A stretch of DNA of 64,000 nucleotides from JACVRN01 sp036403815 (GTDB taxonomy: Bacteria; Acidobacteriota; Blastocatellia; Pyrinomonadales; Pyrinomonadaceae): NCBI GenBank assembly GCA_036403815.1, contig DASWQH010000080.1, positions 1 to 64,000 on the forward strand, given 5' to 3'. Each line of letters starts with the position of its first letter. Position 1 is the first letter of the stretch. A program made the position numbers and the translations under genes. The notes beneath the pieces are model-generated. The model worked only from the letters and a program-made list of their open reading frames with translations, was not told the origin of the DNA and ran no database searches. This document shows positions 45,723-54,328 of this stretch, one piece after another.

Positions 45723-46796
45723 TCAATTGCCCAGCAGCTCGGAGCACCCCAAATCCTCATAGGCGAGCATAGCTCTTTCTAAATTGCGCCACCATAGCTC
45801 CGCGCTTCTACCCTGTGACCATTGCACCACCGGAACATTCAGATTTCTCAGGGCTGACCATCTATAATCGTTCCAGCAATCATCCCATGTATAATTATTG
45901 ACACCGTGCGTTACCAGGCTTTCATAGTAGCGCCGCAAAAGATTCTGCTCCACAGCCGCCCTGCGCTCTGAATAACCGCCAAGAGCAACCATAAACGCTA
46001 AGTCTCGCGCCCCCACATCAACGTGCCAGAGTTGCCAGTCAAAGAGGCGGACTCTATGTTTTTCCCAATCACGCGGATAGAGAAGATTCCACCAGTGAGC
46101 ATCTCCATGCGTCACCGTCAATCCGGTCGCATCAGTCAAGCGCCCCCAGATTTTGTACTTCGACGAGAGCAGCCGGTCATAGATTTTACGTCGCTTAGCC
46201 GAAAGCCTGTCTCCAAGGAAATCGATGAAGCTGATGATGTTTTTCTCGACTTCACAGACGAAAGCATTTAACTCGCTTTCATCAAAAAGTTTTCCAATCT
46301 CTTTTCCAAGCCCTGGATGCTCCCACCAGTAAGCATGTAACTGCGCCATGCAGTCCATAGCCAGCTCGCAATAGACATTGGAAGGCGGAAGCGGCGACTC
46401 CGGTTGAAAGTGCGTTTCGGATAAATCGTCCAGCAACAAATGAGATTTGCCCAACTCGGATGAGTACACGGCATCATAGCAATGAATGAAGGGCGGGTCA
46501 GGCATCTCACGCGCAATCGTGCTGTAAAACTCAACCTCTTTACTGTTAGGCTCGGCACAAACCGCTTTCGATAAATCGGGTCTGGATATTTTCAGGAACA
46601 ACCGGGAAGGCGCAGACGCGGAAGCATCCATTGAATAACCTACTTCAAGGCGAGAAACAACCGACAGAATCAGCGTCTTCGTTAATTTATTCCGTGCGCT
46701 AATTACCTTGCCACGATTGAGGAAACCACTTCTACGAAGCACACCTGTCAGCCACCCCGGCGTTACCTGTTCAGGTGCGGTTATCACAGTCTCCAT
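45723..46796 (-). CDS. Phosphotransferase of the aminoglycoside/ecdysteroid kinase-like group
   Basis: 357 residues, cytoplasmic. Protein-kinase-like fold: LFLKISRPDL (ATP Lys region), SHLLLDDLSETHF, then the catalytic loop LTVTHGDAHWWNLLYP and metal motif VRLFDWQLWHVD. The pattern fits APH/EcKinase-like enzymes, which phosphorylate small alcohols, antibiotics or sterols; the substrate is unknown. It is followed leftward by the candidate attC at 45583-45682. Confidence 0.83.
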   Translation of the reverse strand: METVITAPEQVTPGWLTGVLRRSGFLNRGKVISARNKLTKTLILSVVSRLEVGYSMDASASAPSRLFLKISRPDLSKAVCAEPNSKEVEFYSTIAREMPDPPFIHCYDAVYSSELGKSHLLLDDLSETHFQPESPLPPSNVYCELAMDCMAQLHAYWWEHPGLGKEIGKLFDESELNAFVCEVEKNIISFIDFLGDRLSAKRRKIYDRLLSSKYKIWGRLTDATGLTVTHGDAHWWNLLYPRDWEKHRVRLFDWQLWHVDVGARDLAFMVALGGYSERRAAVEQNLLRRYYESLVTHGVNNYTWDDCWNDYRWSALRNLNVPVVQWSQGRSAELWWRNLERAMLAYEDLGCSELLGN

Positions 46797-47066
46797 CTGT
46801 TCTTTTTATCATGTCTATATGGTTTGGACACTATCGATTGTGGTTGTGCTTGTTTGCGCGGTCATATTAGTATGCGTTCGGCTGGCAAGTGACAATCAGG
46901 CACAATACTTTGCTTAATTCGTCCTCGTTTACATTAACAGGAGCATCATGGCACTCAGCTATGATCTTCTTTTCTACTGCTGTTACCACCTTTTCTGAAA
47001 CAAGAGCTGTCACCTGTCTTGCCTCGGAATCGAAATTTAATCAATCAACTCTACTGGAGGTTCAAC

Positions 47067-48590
47067 ATGCCTGTTGGCAATCAACTCTCTAGCATCCAGC
47101 ACATCGTCGTACTGATGCTGGAAAACCGATCCTTCGACCACATGCTCGGATTTCTATACACTGACGAGGGAAACAAATCGCCCTCCGGCCAACCCTTCGA
47201 GGGACTGACGGGTAAAGAATCCAATCCCGATTCAACAGGCAAGAGCGTCACTGTCTTCAAGATCAAGCCTACTGACAAGAACGCTTATTTCATGCCCGGT
47301 GCCGATCCAGGCGAAGGCTATAATGCCACCAACTCGGAACTCTTCGGCAATATAAACGCTCCGACGCCGCCCGTCGCCACCAACCAGGGGTTCCTCAAGG
47401 ACTTCTCTTACACACTTGGTTGGGAGGAGAAATCGCCAAGCTGGGCAAAGGGAATCCTGCCGGGCACCGTCGCTCAGAACATCATGGGCATGTTCACGCC
47501 AAAGATGCTGCCGGTGCTTTCGGGTCTTGCTCGCGGCTACGCAGTGTGTGACCAATGGTACTGTTCCTTACCGACCGAGACCATGCCTAATCGTGCGTTT
47601 GCCAACGCAGCCACCAGCCAGGGACACATGGACGACCTTACCAAGTCCTTCACTGTGCCAAGTATTTTCGGTTTGCTCGGTCAGCATAATGTGAGCTGGG
47701 CTATCTACGGCTATGATTCGGAGCCGCTGACGCGCCTTAACTTTCCGGACACAACCAGTGCGGACGACTCTCATTTCGGTCTCTTCAAAGATTTCCAGGC
47801 CGCCGCCGCAGGTGGAACGCTTCCGGCCTACACTTTTCTGGAGCCTAGCTGGTCATCTACAGGCAACAGCCAGCATCCCAATTATGATGTGGCTTTGGGC
47901 GAGCAGCTTATACACGATGTCTACTATGCCCTGTACAACGGCAAAGCGTGGAATCAAACGCTGCTCGTCATCACTTATGATGAGCACGGCGGCTGCTATG
48001 ACCACGTTCCGCCCCCTCAAGGCGCAGTGCCTCCCGACAGCACTCCCGGCGAATACGGCTTCGACTTCAAGCGCTTCGGCATTCGCGTGCCAGCCGTTCT
48101 AGTCTCGCCCCTTATCGAGGCCGGAATTGTCTTCCGCGTGCCCGAAGGCGAGACGCCGCTGGATCACACCTCCATCTTGAAGACCGTGGAGAAACGCTGG
48201 GGGGTGCCTGCCCTGACCGCGCGCGACGCCGCCGCGCCCGACTTGGGCGACGTGCTCACACACGCCACCCCGCGCACAGATGACCCACTCAAGGGAGTGA
48301 AAGTCCCCCCGCCGAGCGGCAAAGACCCTGCAAAGGGTCGCCCTTCTCACCTGGAGCAAATACACGCCGAACTCGTATCGCGGCTGCCGGTTCAGGAGAA
48401 GCAGGCTAAGAAGCTTCCCCACATCTCCGAGTTGCGCACGAGCGCCGACCACAAAGCCTACATCAAAGCCCGCACCGCCGCATGGAAAGCAAGCCGCAAG
48501 ACAACGGCGGCGTCCAACGGGCAAAGCCCAAGGGAGGGCGCGGCGAAAAAGCCCGCCCACGCAACAAAGAAGGCTAAGAAGAAGTCCTAA
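47067..48590 (+). CDS. Phosphoesterase of the phospholipase C/acid phosphatase family
   Basis: 507 residues from the ATG at 47067, which has TGGAGG just upstream; a frame from 47019 is longer but lacks a ribosome site. The family start HIVVLMLENRSFDHMLGF (metal site, alkaline-phosphatase fold) is at residues 12-29. FLEPSWSSTGNSQHPNYD, LLVITYDEHGGCYDHVPPP and FGIRVPAVLVSPLI complete it. Members split phospholipids or phosphomonoesters. There is no signal peptide, unlike many relatives. The C-terminal 70 residues are Lys/Ala-rich, perhaps for nucleic acid or wall binding. It is a lone rightward gene. Confidence 0.88.
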   Translation: MPVGNQLSSIQHIVVLMLENRSFDHMLGFLYTDEGNKSPSGQPFEGLTGKESNPDSTGKSVTVFKIKPTDKNAYFMPGADPGEGYNATNSELFGNINAPTPPVATNQGFLKDFSYTLGWEEKSPSWAKGILPGTVAQNIMGMFTPKMLPVLSGLARGYAVCDQWYCSLPTETMPNRAFANAATSQGHMDDLTKSFTVPSIFGLLGQHNVSWAIYGYDSEPLTRLNFPDTTSADDSHFGLFKDFQAAAAGGTLPAYTFLEPSWSSTGNSQHPNYDVALGEQLIHDVYYALYNGKAWNQTLLVITYDEHGGCYDHVPPPQGAVPPDSTPGEYGFDFKRFGIRVPAVLVSPLIEAGIVFRVPEGETPLDHTSILKTVEKRWGVPALTARDAAAPDLGDVLTHATPRTDDPLKGVKVPPPSGKDPAKGRPSHLEQIHAELVSRLPVQEKQAKKLPHISELRTSADHKAYIKARTAAWKASRKTTAASNGQSPREGAAKKPAHATKKAKKKS

Positions 48591-48607
48591 AAGAAGCTGT
48601 GTTCAAA

Positions 48608-48798
48608 GTCCCGTAGGGACGATTGATAATAGCCCGGTACTTCAGTGCTGGGTTAACAGAGCCGGGAAGATTATTGAGTCCCGTAGGGACGGCTGAAGGA
48701 AATATTCAGTCGTCCCTACGGGACTCAATCTTTTCTCCGTAACGCATTCCCAGCGATAAATCGCTGGGCTATTGTCAATCGTCCCTGACGGGACTCAA
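48608..48798. repeat. REP/BIME-like cluster of GTCCCGTAGGGAC palindromes
   Basis: GTCCCGTAGGGACG at 48608 and 48678; inverted copies CGTCCCTACGGGAC at 48711 and CGTCCCTGACGGGAC at 48780. The outermost copies extend into a second matching pair (GATTGATAATAGCCC versus GGGCTATTGTCAATC), making a long inverted structure. Such palindromes are typical of REP elements moved by RAYT transposases; no RAYT gene is in the window. Confidence 0.85.
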
Positions 48799-48988
48799 GT
48801 TGCATCTGCTTTTTCAAAACATCTTCTAAGGTCTGGGGTCGCCTACCGAAGCAGCCTGTACAAGCAAGCGTTGACAGTAGCGGCGTCGTTAACTATCTTT
48901 TCAATTCAGAAACAGTGGGGAGCGGTCAATAGCCTGCCCCCATCATCCTTTGATTTGAGCGGACGTGACTCGAATGATAATCCCCGCT

Positions 48989-49038
48989 CGAAGCTCTCTA
49001 CCGAAAGGGAGCCTTCGTAGTCCGGCAGTCAGGACTAC
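48989..49038 (+). other. Two-hairpin structured leader upstream of the 49063 gene
   Basis: CGAAGCTCTC (48989-48998) pairs with GGGAGCCTTCG (49007-49017) and GTAGTCC (49017-49023) with GGACTAC (49032-49038), ending 12 bases before GGAGG and 25 before the ATG. It could regulate translation. The 48799-48988 stretch shows nothing else. Confidence 0.45.
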
Positions 49039-49062
49039 ATCGCATATCATTGGAGGCAAATC

Positions 49063-49767
49063 ATGAGAACTCTCTTACTCTTATCGTTGCTCCTGATGTT
49101 CGTTTCGACAGGCCAGAGCCAGAATACAGTGGTCTCGGATGGAGGCTCTTCGGTGGTTGTTCTCAGTTCCAAGTGGTCAAAGAGTCGTCAGACACCAGAG
49201 AAGCTGGAGACCCCGGTCACCGGCCCGGCTCCGGCTATGATACCGGCCAATAAAGTCGCTGAACGAAACCGCAGGGTTAATGATCCGGCAGGCGTGAGAG
49301 ACCCGAACGCCGATACGCTTGACGGGCGCAGCGCGGCGCTGGAAAAGAGTGTACAAGAATCGCGCACGCCCCAGCCCAAAGCCGTAGACGGCTTCGCTTA
49401 CCGTGTCAAAATACAGAACGCGAGCACTAGAGTCATTGAAGTCCTGTTCTGGGAATACCAGTTCATTGACCCGTCGAATCCACAGACCGTAGCGCGCCGA
49501 CAATTTCTTTGCGGCGTCAATATAAAGCCCGACAAAGAGAAGGAATTGCAGGCATTCAGCCTGTCCGGCCCAACCGATGTGCTCAGCGTGGGGAGCTTAG
49601 CCAACAAATCCGGCAACCTTTTTCAGGAGAAGATTGTGATCAATCGCGTGGAATACGCGGACGGGACAATCTGGCAGCGCAGGGACTGGAACTTTGCAGA
49701 GGTTCGGTCAAATATTGCGCGCGCTATAAGAACGCCCTGGGGAACAGAGATGTGCCGGGGACTTTGA
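49063..49767 (+). CDS. Secreted hypothetical protein
   Basis: 234 residues. Signal peptide (LLLLSLLLMFVSTGQSQ). A low-complexity, Pro-rich region (30-95) then a beta-rich domain: GFAYRVKIQNASTRVIEVLFWEY, RRQFLCGVNIKPDKEKELQA, VVINRVEYADGTIWQRRDW-type end and WGTEMCRGL. The family occurs in Acidobacteriota without assigned function. Two Cys may form a disulphide. TTGGAGG precedes the ATG at 49063, and a two-hairpin leader lies upstream. A MITE-like palindrome element follows the stop. Confidence 0.7.
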   Translation: MRTLLLLSLLLMFVSTGQSQNTVVSDGGSSVVVLSSKWSKSRQTPEKLETPVTGPAPAMIPANKVAERNRRVNDPAGVRDPNADTLDGRSAALEKSVQESRTPQPKAVDGFAYRVKIQNASTRVIEVLFWEYQFIDPSNPQTVARRQFLCGVNIKPDKEKELQAFSLSGPTDVLSVGSLANKSGNLFQEKIVINRVEYADGTIWQRRDWNFAEVRSNIARAIRTPWGTEMCRGL

Positions 49768-49787
49768 AATCCGCTCCAACGTCATTC

Positions 49788-49929
49788 CCGGATGTTTATA
49801 GCTCAATCGGGGCAATCAAGTATCAAGCTCCGCGAGTGCGACAGGTGTCGCCTCTATGACATAAAGCTCCTACGGAGCTTAGCTCAACCTATCTCATCCT
49901 ATCTATAAACATCCGGCTCCTACGGAGCC
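49788..49929. repeat. MITE-like element with nested palindromes
   Basis: Outer perfect 14-bp inverted repeats CCGGATGTTTATAG (49788-49801) and CTATAAACATCCGG (49903-49916). Inside: GCGACAGGTGTCGC (49838-49851) and AAGCTCCTACGGAGCTT (49864-49880). Overlapping the right end is GGCTCCTACGGAGCC (49915-49929). Confidence 0.8.
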
Positions 49930-50025
49930 AGGAACATTGTCGATTTGCTTATCTCGCGCCTTACGTTCCAATAACACGCCTTTCATTATTGTCCAGTCCC
50001 CTGCCTTAGACCTCAAGAGCATAGC

Positions 50026-50385
50026 TTACTGGATTGAAATCGTAAGGGTATAACTCGTGTTATTTTCGCCGCCGTTGTAAATATGCAGCTCGTAATCACG
50101 AGCGCTGTCGGTCTGAATCGTGTAAGAGGTCTGATCGTTCTCGGCGAATGCGACTTTACCGTTGCGCGATGAAACGGTTGCCGAAATTGTTTGTCCGGCG
50201 TTGGCGCGCACAACATAGCTGCGGTAATTGGCACCGGCTACGCCACGGTTAACTCCAATCTGCCCACTCACAGTTGCAGAGCTTGCGCCGCGCTTGAAGC
50301 GTATGCGCTCTTGCGCCGCCAGATTCACAGTTACAAGTAATAGCATTAGCGCTAATACGAAAGTCGCAGAAATCGTTTTTTTCAT
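50026..50385 (-). CDS. Small secreted beta-sandwich protein (PPC-like)
   Basis: 119 residues. Signal peptide (ATFVLALMLLLVTVNLAAQ). The mature domain (IRFKRGASSATVSGQIGVN, YVVRANAGQTISATVSS, YELHIYNGGENNTSYTLTI) has the layout of pre-peptidase C-terminal-like or related beta-sandwich domains that bind periplasmic or surface targets. Function unknown. It is leftward, alone between a MITE-like element and the TauE gene. Confidence 0.72.
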   Translation of the reverse strand: MKKTISATFVLALMLLLVTVNLAAQERIRFKRGASSATVSGQIGVNRGVAGANYRSYVVRANAGQTISATVSSRNGKVAFAENDQTSYTIQTDSARDYELHIYNGGENNTSYTLTISIQ

Positions 50386-50528
50386 GTTCTCCGTTGAATC
50401 CCTTTTGAAATTTTCAACTCGCCTGCATGTCGCCCGGCTTATTCCGGTCGGCTCGAATGGCTCATTATAACCGGCTTTGTATTTGCGACCCAGCGCCCCT
50501 GTTGATAGTGTCCTAACTTCAAATTAGA

Positions 50529-51332
50529 ATGGCACAGAATATGAAAAACGTATGGGCATTCTGTTGGGGCATGGGCGTAGGCGTGCTCGGCGGTCTTATT
50601 GGACTCGGCGGGGCAGAGTTTCGCTTGCCCGTACTGGTCGGCTTCTATAAGTTCCGCACTTTGCAGGCTATTGTTATTAACCTCATCGTGAGCCTTGTCA
50701 CAGTGGTCTTTTCCTTCATCTTTCGGGCTGGCTTTGTGAGCTTAGACCGCGTCAGTTCTCACGCTCCCATCATCTTTGACATTCTCATCGGCTCATTAGT
50801 CGGTTCTTACATCGGCGTTCGCTTTGCAACTCGAATCAACGAGCATACTCTTACCCGAATCGTGGCGATTTTTCTCGTCGCCTTGAGTTTGATTTTAATC
50901 GGGCATGACTTCATCTTTTACGCGCAGAGCCTTGCTATTCCCTTTGCGCTCAAGCTCGTTTTTGGTGTGATTGCCGGAGTAATGATAGGAGTATTCAGCA
51001 GTATGCTCGGCGTGGCGGGTGGAGAGCTAATCATTCCGACCATCATCATACTCTTTGCTGTGGACATCAAACTTGCCGGAAGTCTGAGCCTTGCTATCAG
51101 CATCCCGACTATCATCATGGGTCTATTGAAGTATGGGAGACAAAGGCAGTTGAGCGGCATCCGTCAACAGGCAGGCTTTATCCTGTGGATGTCGGCGGGT
51201 TCAATCTTAGGTGCGCTGATAGGTAGCTATTCGCTCGGCTATGTTCGAGTCTCATTCTTGCAAGTGCTGCTTGGATTAATCCTGCTTATCTCTGCCGTCA
51301 AGCTGTGGCGCACGCCAGTCTCAAGCCTCTAA
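50529..51332 (+). CDS. Sulfite exporter TauE/SafE family permease
   Basis: 267 residues with about eight membrane helices (GMGVGVLGGLIGLGGAEFRLP first; VFGVIAGVMIGVFSSMLGVAGGELIIP fifth; LQVLLGLILLISAVKLW last). The two GxxGxGGG-like repeats and paired half-structure define the family, which exports organosulfur compounds or sulfite, or takes up other small anions; the substrate is not predictable. The ATG at 50529 lacks a strong Shine-Dalgarno; ATG at 50541 is an alternative. A REP-like palindrome follows the gene. Confidence 0.88.
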   Translation: MAQNMKNVWAFCWGMGVGVLGGLIGLGGAEFRLPVLVGFYKFRTLQAIVINLIVSLVTVVFSFIFRAGFVSLDRVSSHAPIIFDILIGSLVGSYIGVRFATRINEHTLTRIVAIFLVALSLILIGHDFIFYAQSLAIPFALKLVFGVIAGVMIGVFSSMLGVAGGELIIPTIIILFAVDIKLAGSLSLAISIPTIIMGLLKYGRQRQLSGIRQQAGFILWMSAGSILGALIGSYSLGYVRVSFLQVLLGLILLISAVKLWRTPVSSL

Positions 51333-51390
51333 TTTCAAATTATAGTTGCTTGCAATTAGATGTAGCCGCTGCGCAATGCGTCTCAGGTAA

Positions 51391-51455
51391 GTACCGCCTG
51401 CGGTAGCGGGCGGGTTCTATGGTAGCTATCACCCGCCCGCTCACGCAGGCGGTAC
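51391..51455. repeat. REP-like long palindrome
   Basis: GTACCGCCTGCGGTAGCGGG (extends to 51415) pairs with the segment ending CACGCAGGCGGTAC (51431-51455), 22 of 25 positions, around a 15-base loop. Flanks show further weak symmetry. A type of dispersed palindrome common in Acidobacteriota-like genomes. Confidence 0.8.
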
Positions 51456-51518
51456 TGACTTGGGTGACACTCAATCGCAATCTGCTATAGGACACCACTG
51501 AAAAATCGGCTTCTTAAA

Positions 51519-52103
51519 CTAACCGCCTGCGGAATATGTAAAGTTGACCTTCGTCTCGGCAACTACTTCACCGTCCTGTGTCTTTTTCAGTGTGCCTCTG
51601 AGTATCACTTCATCAGAGGGCGGCGGGTTCGCGGAAAAGTTATCCAGTTTCTCGAAAGTACCCGTGAAGCTATAGCCGACGCCGCCGACGGTGGCGGTCG
51701 TAAAGGTTAGGTTCCTGCCATTCAGCTTCGGGTTGACAAGCTGGTAATCTTTGGCCGACCTGCGCTTGGGTCGTATGAAACCATTCAAGGGAGCCGGATT
51801 GCCATTCTCGTCTATGGTGGCAAGACTCAAGTGCTCGATTTCAGAAAAATCACCCGGCAGAGTGCCAGCCGCAAAGTAAGCGCCGGTCACATCGCCTTTG
51901 GACTCATTGACCACTTCCTTAGCATTCGCGTTAGTATTCTTTGCTGGCTGCGCGGCAGCGGCAGCCGTCGCTGTGGGCGAGGCTGCGGCGGCTGGCCGGT
52001 TAGCGTTCTGCGTGTTAGTGTCTGAAGCCATGCTGCATCCAGCAGCGCACAATCCCAATAATGCACAGACCAAAAACCATCGGTTCACGTATTCATCTCC
52101 CAT
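51519..52103 (-). CDS. Lipoprotein with Ala/Thr/Asn-rich linker, unknown function
   Basis: 194 residues from the ATG at 52103, chosen because it opens a lipoprotein signal (RWFLVCALLGLCAAGC, lipobox Cys24); the longer frame to 52280 has no support. A low-complexity linker (PAAAASPTATAAAAAQPAK) is followed by a beta-rich domain: GAYFAAGTLPGDFSEIEHLS, NGFIRPKRRSAKDYQLVNP, VGYSFTGTFEKLDNF, GTLKKTQDGEVVAETKVNF. Probably an outer-layer lipoprotein; family unnamed. It follows the 52286 gene leftward. Confidence 0.7.
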   Translation of the reverse strand: MGDEYVNRWFLVCALLGLCAAGCSMASDTNTQNANRPAAAASPTATAAAAAQPAKNTNANAKEVVNESKGDVTGAYFAAGTLPGDFSEIEHLSLATIDENGNPAPLNGFIRPKRRSAKDYQLVNPKLNGRNLTFTTATVGGVGYSFTGTFEKLDNFSANPPPSDEVILRGTLKKTQDGEVVAETKVNFTYSAGG

Positions 52104-52285
52104 TGTTAGAATAGAGCAATTAAAAAATCTTCTACATCCTACCATACAAAAAAGCAGCCAGACGCCTGAGCCATATACCAGGAGCATGGTCACATCCCGC
52201 GATAGGCTGATGATGAAATCCGGCTTGGCTCCGATTAAGTTCGAGTGACTTATACGGCTGCCGGATTCCGGGCAGGCCATTGCTA

Positions 52286-52702
52286 TCAGCGCAGCGGAAT
52301 TACCTTCAGTCGCCTGTATCGCCCTGTCTCGGATTGTTCATCCAGATAGCGTATATAGACGATTAACTGCCGGTTGCGGCGTATCACATACATCTCCGAG
52401 CCTGAGCCAGCCCACCAACTGGTGCAGGCAACAACGGCTGAGGAAGGCACACCACGTGAGCTGTAATCCTTCTTTTCCAGAACACTGAACTGCGCCGTAT
52501 CACGTACGATGAAGACGCGCCGCCCGCCGACTTTCAGGAAGACTCTAGTGTTCGGATTGCCCATGTTGTCTTCACGGGTAACGAAATCCCAGGTGACATC
52601 AGCCTGACTGTGGCTGGCCTTCCTGCCTGCGCCTTGCGCTGTGCCAGAGGGGATAGCAAAGAACGTTGTTAACATGACGAGGAATAAGCAGCATCGCCGC
52701 AT
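52286..52702 (-). CDS. Small secreted protein, unknown function
   Basis: 138 residues. Signal peptide (CCLFLVMLTTFFAIPSGTAQ). The mature part is beta-rich with RVFLKVGGRRVFIVRDTAQF, SSAVVACTSWWAGSGSEMYV and LIVYIRYLDEQSETGRYRRL. The family is not recognised. It is leftward, 183 bases before the lipoprotein gene, possibly in one unit. Confidence 0.65.
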   Translation of the reverse strand: MRRCCLFLVMLTTFFAIPSGTAQGAGRKASHSQADVTWDFVTREDNMGNPNTRVFLKVGGRRVFIVRDTAQFSVLEKKDYSSRGVPSSAVVACTSWWAGSGSEMYVIRRNRQLIVYIRYLDEQSETGRYRRLKVIPLR

Positions 52703-52859
52703 ACGAAAGCGCCTTCTTTCTAAACAAGGTGATAGAGCAATAGGATTGAGAACGGTCTTTCAGTAGGCTGCATCTTACAATGCTTTAGGCTCGCGTCCCA
52801 ACACTCAAGTTGAAATTACCTTCCAGCGGGGATTCTCATGCTGAAGGATGGGTCAACCG

Positions 52860-53996
52860 TCAATCCGGTTTCTTCGTTATCGGTTGGCCGAATTTCAGCC
52901 ATTCATCTTGAGCATAATGAAAGGTCAATGGCGCGGGTATCAGGCTACTTTCCAGCTTGATAAATTCAGGCAGCCAGTCGGAGTTGATGCCCGAATGCTG
53001 CTCGGCAACAGTGAGGCTCTGGATGTCGCCTATATCCTTGCCTTCAAGAGTCAGGAAATCTGTGTCGCCGCGCTCCATCACATCTCTAAAATCGCAGTTG
53101 AGGGTAGTCTCCAAAATGCCTGCCGATCCTTCGAGCGTAAATTTCACAGGCACATCAGTTCCAGCCCTGTGCGTGTCACGCGTCCTTATGGTCAGCAAGT
53201 AACGGGGCGGCGCAAGCTGTGTGAAAGGGTTATAACCATTCTGCGCCAGCTCATACCTTTGCGCGAAATGGTCTTCCTGCAAAATCAACAGCAGGTGCGG
53301 CACGGTATGAAGGTCAACAATCATGCCATCAATATGCAAGTCCATATAACTGCGTATATAGGAGTCTGAATTCAACACCCACGCATAAATGAGCTTGAAG
53401 CTATCGCCGTTGCCTGCGGCCTGCACCCCCTTAGCCGTCATGATTGATTTGAAGAGGCCGAACTTGATGGCCGGGATGATACTGCCGTTCGCATAGGTAA
53501 AGCTTTTCTGCGACTGTGCCTTAAAGCCTGCGTCCACTTCCCCTGGCGACTTCTCTTCATCGATGCCTATCGCAAAGTTCTCTCTCGTCTGGTCGTAGGC
53601 GTTAAGGAAACTGATGTGCGTGAGAGAGCCGACGGTGATTAATACGCCCACGCCATCGCAGACGGGGTGGCTTGAAAAATTGTCGAATACTATCTTGACG
53701 AACTCGTTAATATCGAACGAAGGCGTCTTAATATCGAAGGCGATTAAAGCCAGATTGAAATTGTTCGAGTTGTCTGTGAGCAATGCTCTAAGCCCTGTCA
53801 GGAATGTGACCAGGCTGTTCTCGGGAATAAAAGCATTGGAGCCTATGGTGCCGTGACTGACAAAGAAGTGGCCGGGCTTACCGGCATCGAAACAAATATC
53901 CGGCTCAAGGGCATTCGCGCCCGCCCGCAAAAAACCCTCGACCTCCTGCAACGTATTAGGATTATGCCCAAGGATGTAGAATTTTTGTTTTTGCAT
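52860..53996 (-). CDS. GDPD/SMaseD-like phosphodiesterase with C-terminal PLAT domain
   Basis: 378 residues, no signal peptide. Residues about 6-235 form a TIM barrel of the glycerophosphodiesterase/sphingomyelinase-D-like kind: FYILGHNPNTLQEVEGFLRA, GANALEPDICFD (metal Glu and Asp), FFVSHGTI (catalytic His), LALIAFDIKTPSF. Residues about 270-360 (YLLTIRTRDTHRAGTDVPVK, then FLTLEGKDIGDIQSLTVAE and WLPEFIKLES) match a PLAT/LH2 lipid-binding domain. It likely cleaves lipid head groups at a membrane. This domain pair is known from venom-type and microbial phospholipases D, uncommon here. Confidence 0.72.
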   Translation of the reverse strand: MQKQKFYILGHNPNTLQEVEGFLRAGANALEPDICFDAGKPGHFFVSHGTIGSNAFIPENSLVTFLTGLRALLTDNSNNFNLALIAFDIKTPSFDINEFVKIVFDNFSSHPVCDGVGVLITVGSLTHISFLNAYDQTRENFAIGIDEEKSPGEVDAGFKAQSQKSFTYANGSIIPAIKFGLFKSIMTAKGVQAAGNGDSFKLIYAWVLNSDSYIRSYMDLHIDGMIVDLHTVPHLLLILQEDHFAQRYELAQNGYNPFTQLAPPRYLLTIRTRDTHRAGTDVPVKFTLEGSAGILETTLNCDFRDVMERGDTDFLTLEGKDIGDIQSLTVAEQHSGINSDWLPEFIKLESSLIPAPLTFHYAQDEWLKFGQPITKKPD

Positions 53997-54139
53997 AAGC
54001 TGACACCCGTGAAGAGCTAAGGATTGGAATTCTCAAGCGAGATCATGCAGGCGAGGATACAAAAATCCACCTTGCCCTGTCCATCTTTGATAGTGCGGAT
54101 AGTGGATATGTTCGGGATTGAGTGAAAGTAAACTTGGTC

Positions 54140-54240
54140 TTCACCACAGAGACACAGAGGGCACGAGAGGATGCACAGAGTTATTGAAAGCCATTCAAGC
54201 CTCTGTGCCCCCTCTGTGTTCTCTGTGTCTCTGTGGTGAA
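54140..54240. repeat. CACAGAG-type inverted repeat
   Basis: Left arm TTCACCACAGAGACACAGAG (54140-54159) continuing with GGCACGAGAGG; right arm 54201-54240 with CTCTGTG at 54201, 54212, 54221 and 54229, ending GTGGTGAA. Unit spacing is 8, 9 and 11, so it is not the strict 7-mer type. It lies between the phosphodiesterase gene and an attC-like site. Confidence 0.85.
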
Positions 54241-54257
54241 AATCAATTCGCAGCTAC

Positions 54258-54303
54258 ACTCAACTTTCATCCGAACCGCTCGCGCTCGAATGAATTGTTA
54301 GAT
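54258..54303 (-). repeat. Short integron attC-like site
   Basis: On the minus strand: ATCTAAC (fits RYYYAAC), then AATTCATTCGAGCG, a tiny loop, CGGTTCGGATGAAA and GTTGAGT (fits GTTRRRY). The arm TAACAATTCATTCGAGC is a canonical attC left arm. At 46 bp it is shorter than usual. It lies 26 bases past the stop of the gene at 54329-54775, as in gene cassettes. Confidence 0.6.
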
Positions 54304-54328
54304 GCGTAACAATAAACCCTTTTACTCT

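Noticed and set aside
46889..47092. 67-codon frame before the phosphoesterase gene
   Set aside because: Runs through the ribosome site and start of the phosphoesterase in another frame; no coding character.
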